A DNA stretch of 24,289 nucleotides from an uncultured Dorea sp. GTDB lineage: Bacteria > Bacillota_A > Clostridia > Lachnospirales > Lachnospiraceae. Both the position numbers and the translations under genes were made by a program. The stretch is from NCBI GenBank assembly GCA_910579015.1, contig CAJTRO010000007.1:76456-100744 (forward strand). Direction: 5' to 3'. Below are positions 21,674 to 24,289 of the stretch, in pieces (the stretch's first letter is position 1; each line of letters begins with the position of its first letter). The notes below the pieces were generated by a model, which saw nothing but the letters and a program-made list of their open reading frames with translations, was not told the origin of the DNA and did no database searches.

Positions 21674-23005
21674 TTACAGGCAGTCCAAAGTCTGGAAGAA
21701 ATCCGGATAGGAGATATCTACGCACTGACTGTTCTCAATCACGGTCTCGCCCGCCGCTGTCAGCCCGGCGATCGAGAATGCCATAGCAATCCTGTGGTCC
21801 AGATAGCTGTTGATATGCGCGCCCTTAAGCGGGGCGCCGCCTTCTATGATCATCCCGTCCTCTGTAGGCGTGACATCTGCGCCCATTGCACGGAGATTCT
21901 CTGTGACGGTGGCGATCCGGTCGGTTTCCTTCACCTTTAATTCGGATGCATCCCTGATGATCGTTGTGCCCTGGGCACAGGCCGCCATCACCGCAATGAC
22001 AGGGATCTCGTCGATCAGAGCCGGAATGAGGTCTTTGCCTATGGTTATTCCGTGAAGCGGGCTGTATCTGACTAAAATATCCGCCGTAGGTTCCCCTGTC
22101 TGGCCAAAAAGAGGAGACGTGCCGGAGGCCGCAGGCATATTTCTGGTGTTCAGGCAGGTGATATCCGCCCCCATCGCCTGGCAGACCTTGAGGATCCCGG
22201 CGCGGGCAGGGTTCGTCCCCACATTGCGGATGAGAAGCTCAGAGCCGGGAACAAGAAGCCCGGCCGCGATAAAATAGGCGGCGGATGAGATATCTCCGGG
22301 AACCTGTATCTCCTGAGCGTAAAGTTCCTGACAGGGGGATATGCGCGCGGACGCACTTCCGTCTTCATGGATGACGGAGGATATATCGGCGCCGAAGTTT
22401 GAAAGCATCAGCTCCGTGTGGTTGCGGGAGAGGGCAGGTTCCGTTACGCAGGTTTCGCCGTCGGCGTATAGTCCCGCAAGAAGAACAGCGGATTTGACCT
22501 GGGCAGACGCGACCGGAGACTGATAGTGGATACCATGCAGGTCTCCCGGCTCTATGCGAAGCGGGGCACAATCGCTGTCCTGGATGCTTGATATGCGGGC
22601 TCCCATACGGCCAAGAGGCGTCATGATCCGTCCCATAGGGCGCTGGTTCAGCGATTCGTCTCCGGACATGACCGAAGAGAAGGACTGCCCGGCCAGTATG
22701 CCGGCCAGAAGCCTCGTGGTAGTTCCGCTGTTTCCGACATTGAGCGTGCCTGCCGGGGCAGACAGCCCCCTAAGCCCCTTGCCGTGGACATATACGGCGT
22801 CCGGCTTCTTGACGATCTTAACGCCCATCCTCTGAAAACAGTCGATCGTGGACAGACAGTCTGCCCCGTTTAGAAAGTTGGTGATCACGGTGGTCCCAAG
22901 CGCTATGGAACCGAACATGACACTGCGGTGGGAGATTGATTTATCACCTGGAACCGTGATCTCGCCTCTTAAATCTTTTTTTGGATAAATACTTTTAACG
23001 CTCAT
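21674..23005 (-). CDS. aroA: 3-phosphoshikimate 1-carboxyvinyltransferase (EPSP synthase)
   Basis: This 443-residue enzyme joins shikimate-3-phosphate and phosphoenolpyruvate in the shikimate pathway. The N-terminal GEITVPGDKSISHRSVMFG carries the substrate-binding Lys and Ser. NVGNSGTTTRLLAGILAG followed by GDESLNQRPMGR forms the PEP-site region, and DLIPALIDEIPVIAVMA and LKVKETDRI hold the catalytic Asp and Glu. The GNSGTTTRL form resembles class II enzymes rather than the GNAGTAMRP form of enterobacterial class I. The start taken is ATG 23005-23003. A longer frame would begin with TTG at 23011, but the ATG fits the family start and still overlaps the tyrA stop by 11 bases, so the genes are translationally coupled. 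It is the second gene of a two-gene aromatic amino acid operon and ends 63 bases from the inverted repeat. Confidence 0.97.
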   Translation of the reverse strand: MSVKSIYPKKDLRGEITVPGDKSISHRSVMFGSIALGTTVITNFLNGADCLSTIDCFQRMGVKIVKKPDAVYVHGKGLRGLSAPAGTLNVGNSGTTTRLLAGILAGQSFSSVMSGDESLNQRPMGRIMTPLGRMGARISSIQDSDCAPLRIEPGDLHGIHYQSPVASAQVKSAVLLAGLYADGETCVTEPALSRNHTELMLSNFGADISSVIHEDGSASARISPCQELYAQEIQVPGDISSAAYFIAAGLLVPGSELLIRNVGTNPARAGILKVCQAMGADITCLNTRNMPAASGTSPLFGQTGEPTADILVRYSPLHGITIGKDLIPALIDEIPVIAVMAACAQGTTIIRDASELKVKETDRIATVTENLRAMGADVTPTEDGMIIEGGAPLKGAHINSYLDHRIAMAFSIAGLTAAGETVIENSQCVDISYPDFFQTLDCL

Positions 23006-24089
23006 AGACAATGTACCTGAATTTCTGCAAAATCTCCGCCGCCTTTTTCATAGACGCTTCGTCGTAGAATTCTATGCGCAGAACCCCTTCTTCAAATTCT
23101 CTGTTGTGTATGATACCGATATTCTTAAGATTCAGGCCGTTGGATGCCAGGATCGTTGCGATCGCCGCAATCCCGCCCGCTTCGTCGATAATATCGCAGT
23201 AGACCTCGTAAGCCTTCTTGATGGGACCGGCAGAGGACGCCGGGATAGAGTTACGGTAATTCCGTGAGGTGTCGAACATGTGGTAGATTCCCTGTTCATC
23301 CTCCTGGTCGATCATTTCCCTTGCACTGCTTAGAAAACGGATGTATTCATCCAGGATCTTCAGGAGATTATCCTTGTTCTTCAGGCAGATGTGCTGCCAC
23401 ATGACCGGAGAGGAGGAGGCGATACGGGTGATATCCTTGAACCCTCCTGCGGCCAGATTTTTCATCAGCTCGTCCCTGGTATCAGTGTCCCGCACGAAAT
23501 TAACCAGGCTTGACGCGATGATATGGGGCAGATGGCTGATGGTCCCGGTCACATAGTCGTGCTCCTGGTAGTTCAGAAGAACCGGGATAGCGTGCAGAGC
23601 TTGCACAAAATCTGTATAGCGTGCTATCTTTTCTTGCGGAACCTTTTCAGATGGTGTCAACACAAAGTATGCGTTCTCGATCAGCATTGCCTTTGAATTG
23701 ACATAACCGCTTTTCTCTGAACCTGCCATGGGATGTCCGCCGATGAAATACTCTTCGATCCCAAGAGCTTCCACCTCCCTGTGGATATCCGTCTTCACGC
23801 TTCCGACGTCAGTCAGGATGCAGTCACTGTGGAGATAGTTTCTGACCTGCTTAAGGTAAGCCGTGTTATAGGAAACCGGGGCGCAGAGGAACAGATAATT
23901 GCAGTGCTTAAAATTGTCGTCGATGGTTGTTGCCGCCACGTCTATGACGGATTCCTGAGTGGCCAGAGCCAGAGTCTCTTTATTCTTGTCGAAGGCCGCG
24001 ATCTCGCAGTCGGGAAAATACTGCCGTACTGCCCTGGCAATGGAACCGCCGATAAGGCCCAAACCGATAAAACCGATCTTATGCTTCAT
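22995..24089 (-). CDS. tyrA: Prephenate dehydrogenase with C-terminal ACT domain
   Basis: This 364-residue enzyme oxidatively decarboxylates prephenate to 4-hydroxyphenylpyruvate with NAD in tyrosine synthesis. The Rossmann motif is GLGLIGGS (residues 9-16). The active-site segment is IGGHPMAGSEKSG, and ISHLPHIIASSLVNF with GGFKDITRIASSSPVMW forms the helical domain. Residues about 294-364 form an ACT regulatory domain (DEAGGIAAIATILASNGLNL), which suggests feedback control, probably by tyrosine. ATG 24089 has AAGGAG about ten bases upstream on the minus strand, and a TTGACA promoter lies at 24150-24122. It is the first gene of the operon and overlaps aroA. All expected motifs are intact. Confidence 0.97.
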   Translation of the reverse strand: MKHKIGFIGLGLIGGSIARAVRQYFPDCEIAAFDKNKETLALATQESVIDVAATTIDDNFKHCNYLFLCAPVSYNTAYLKQVRNYLHSDCILTDVGSVKTDIHREVEALGIEEYFIGGHPMAGSEKSGYVNSKAMLIENAYFVLTPSEKVPQEKIARYTDFVQALHAIPVLLNYQEHDYVTGTISHLPHIIASSLVNFVRDTDTRDELMKNLAAGGFKDITRIASSSPVMWQHICLKNKDNLLKILDEYIRFLSSAREMIDQEDEQGIYHMFDTSRNYRNSIPASSAGPIKKAYEVYCDIIDEAGGIAAIATILASNGLNLKNIGIIHNREFEEGVLRIEFYDEASMKKAAEILQKFRYIVYER

Positions 24090-24121
24090 GATGCTTCTCC
24101 TTATTTGTGTGAATATAATCT

Positions 24122-24150
24122 ATTTTACCCGTGGACGGCCGGTTTGTCAA
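24122..24150 (-). promoter_or_regulatory. Sigma-A promoter of the tyrA-aroA operon
   Basis: On the minus strand a perfect TTGACA (24150-24145) is followed after 17 bases by TAAAAT (24127-24122). The leader to ATG 24089 is about 25 bases, too short for an attenuator or T-box. Confidence 0.85.
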
Positions 24151-24214
24151 TGCTATGTCGCTTTAAAGTGAAAAAGTATAGTTATAATTAAATTGTAAAT
24201 CCTGCATAAAAGAG

Positions 24215-24243
24215 TTGTAATACCCTGATTTTTTTAGTACAAT
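24215..24243 (+). promoter_or_regulatory. Candidate rightward promoter at the window edge
   Basis: TTGTAA (24215-24220), 17 bases, TACAAT (24238-24243). It would drive a gene beyond the right edge. The surrounding bases are AT-rich and no start codon with a ribosome site follows within the window. Confidence 0.4.
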
Positions 24244-24289
24244 CCCATTTTTAACACTTGAAAAAAAGCAAAGTGGCGCAACTCCTTGA

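Noticed and set aside
23006..23011. TTG 23011 as the aroA start
   Set aside because: It adds only two residues; ATG 23005 gives the usual family start.
1..24289. CRISPR arrays, insertion sequences, tRNA or rRNA genes
   Set aside because: No regularly spaced direct repeats, transposase motifs or RNA gene signatures were seen on either strand by eye.

Overview
The window reads as chromosomal DNA of an anaerobic Clostridia, most likely Lachnospiraceae. The evidence is an NAD-linked, electron-bifurcating-type [FeFe]-hydrogenase operon, a second PAS-bearing (sensory-type) [FeFe]-hydrogenase, strong AGGAGG-type ribosome binding sites, sigma-A promoters with 17-base spacers, and the layout of the biosynthetic genes. 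No species can be named from the sequence alone.

Region 1 (1-3876, + strand) is a phosphocholine module. It holds a nucleotidyltransferase/choline-kinase fusion cut by the left edge of the window, a stand-alone LicC-type cytidylyltransferase, and a BCCT transporter. The three are translationally coupled by overlaps. The stretch looks AT-richer than what follows and may be an acquired cassette for importing choline, phosphorylating it and activating it as CDP-choline for surface decoration.

Region 2 (3943-10440, + strand) is housekeeping. It has an OmpR-type response regulator and histidine kinase behind a good promoter, hisH and hisF without the rest of the his operon, ung, an HD-domain nucleotidase-like protein, a YgjP-type metallopeptidase and a short precorrin-2 dehydrogenase. 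Between ung and the HD gene lies a decayed remnant that I read as an internally deleted dihydrolipoamide dehydrogenase-like gene.

Region 3 (10437-16381) is the hydrogenase locus. Leftward from a divergent control region run a DRTGG-domain gene and, overlapping it by ATGA, a 57-codon remnant of a PHP-domain phosphoesterase. Rightward run hydC, a GHKL ATPase, a 2Fe-2S-type protein, hydB and hydA, ending in a 12-bp-stem terminator. HydA, HydB and HydC should couple NADH and reduced ferredoxin to H2.

Region 4 (16420-21610, + strand) is the most interesting part. A HydS-like hydrogenase (ferredoxin domain, H-cluster domain, extra 4Fe-4S motif, PAS) is followed by a SpoIIE/PP2C phosphatase with an unassigned C-terminal domain. 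A separate strong promoter then drives a FIST-domain sensor and a soluble methyl-accepting protein. Together these look like an H2/redox-sensing signalling chain; the GHKL ATPase of the hydrogenase operon is a possible partner. No STAS-domain or chemotaxis partner is in the window.

Region 5 (21674-24150, - strand) is a tyrA-aroA operon with its own TTGACA promoter. It converges on region 4 across a perfect 20-bp inverted repeat. I saw no tRNA, rRNA, CRISPR array, insertion sequence or integrase.
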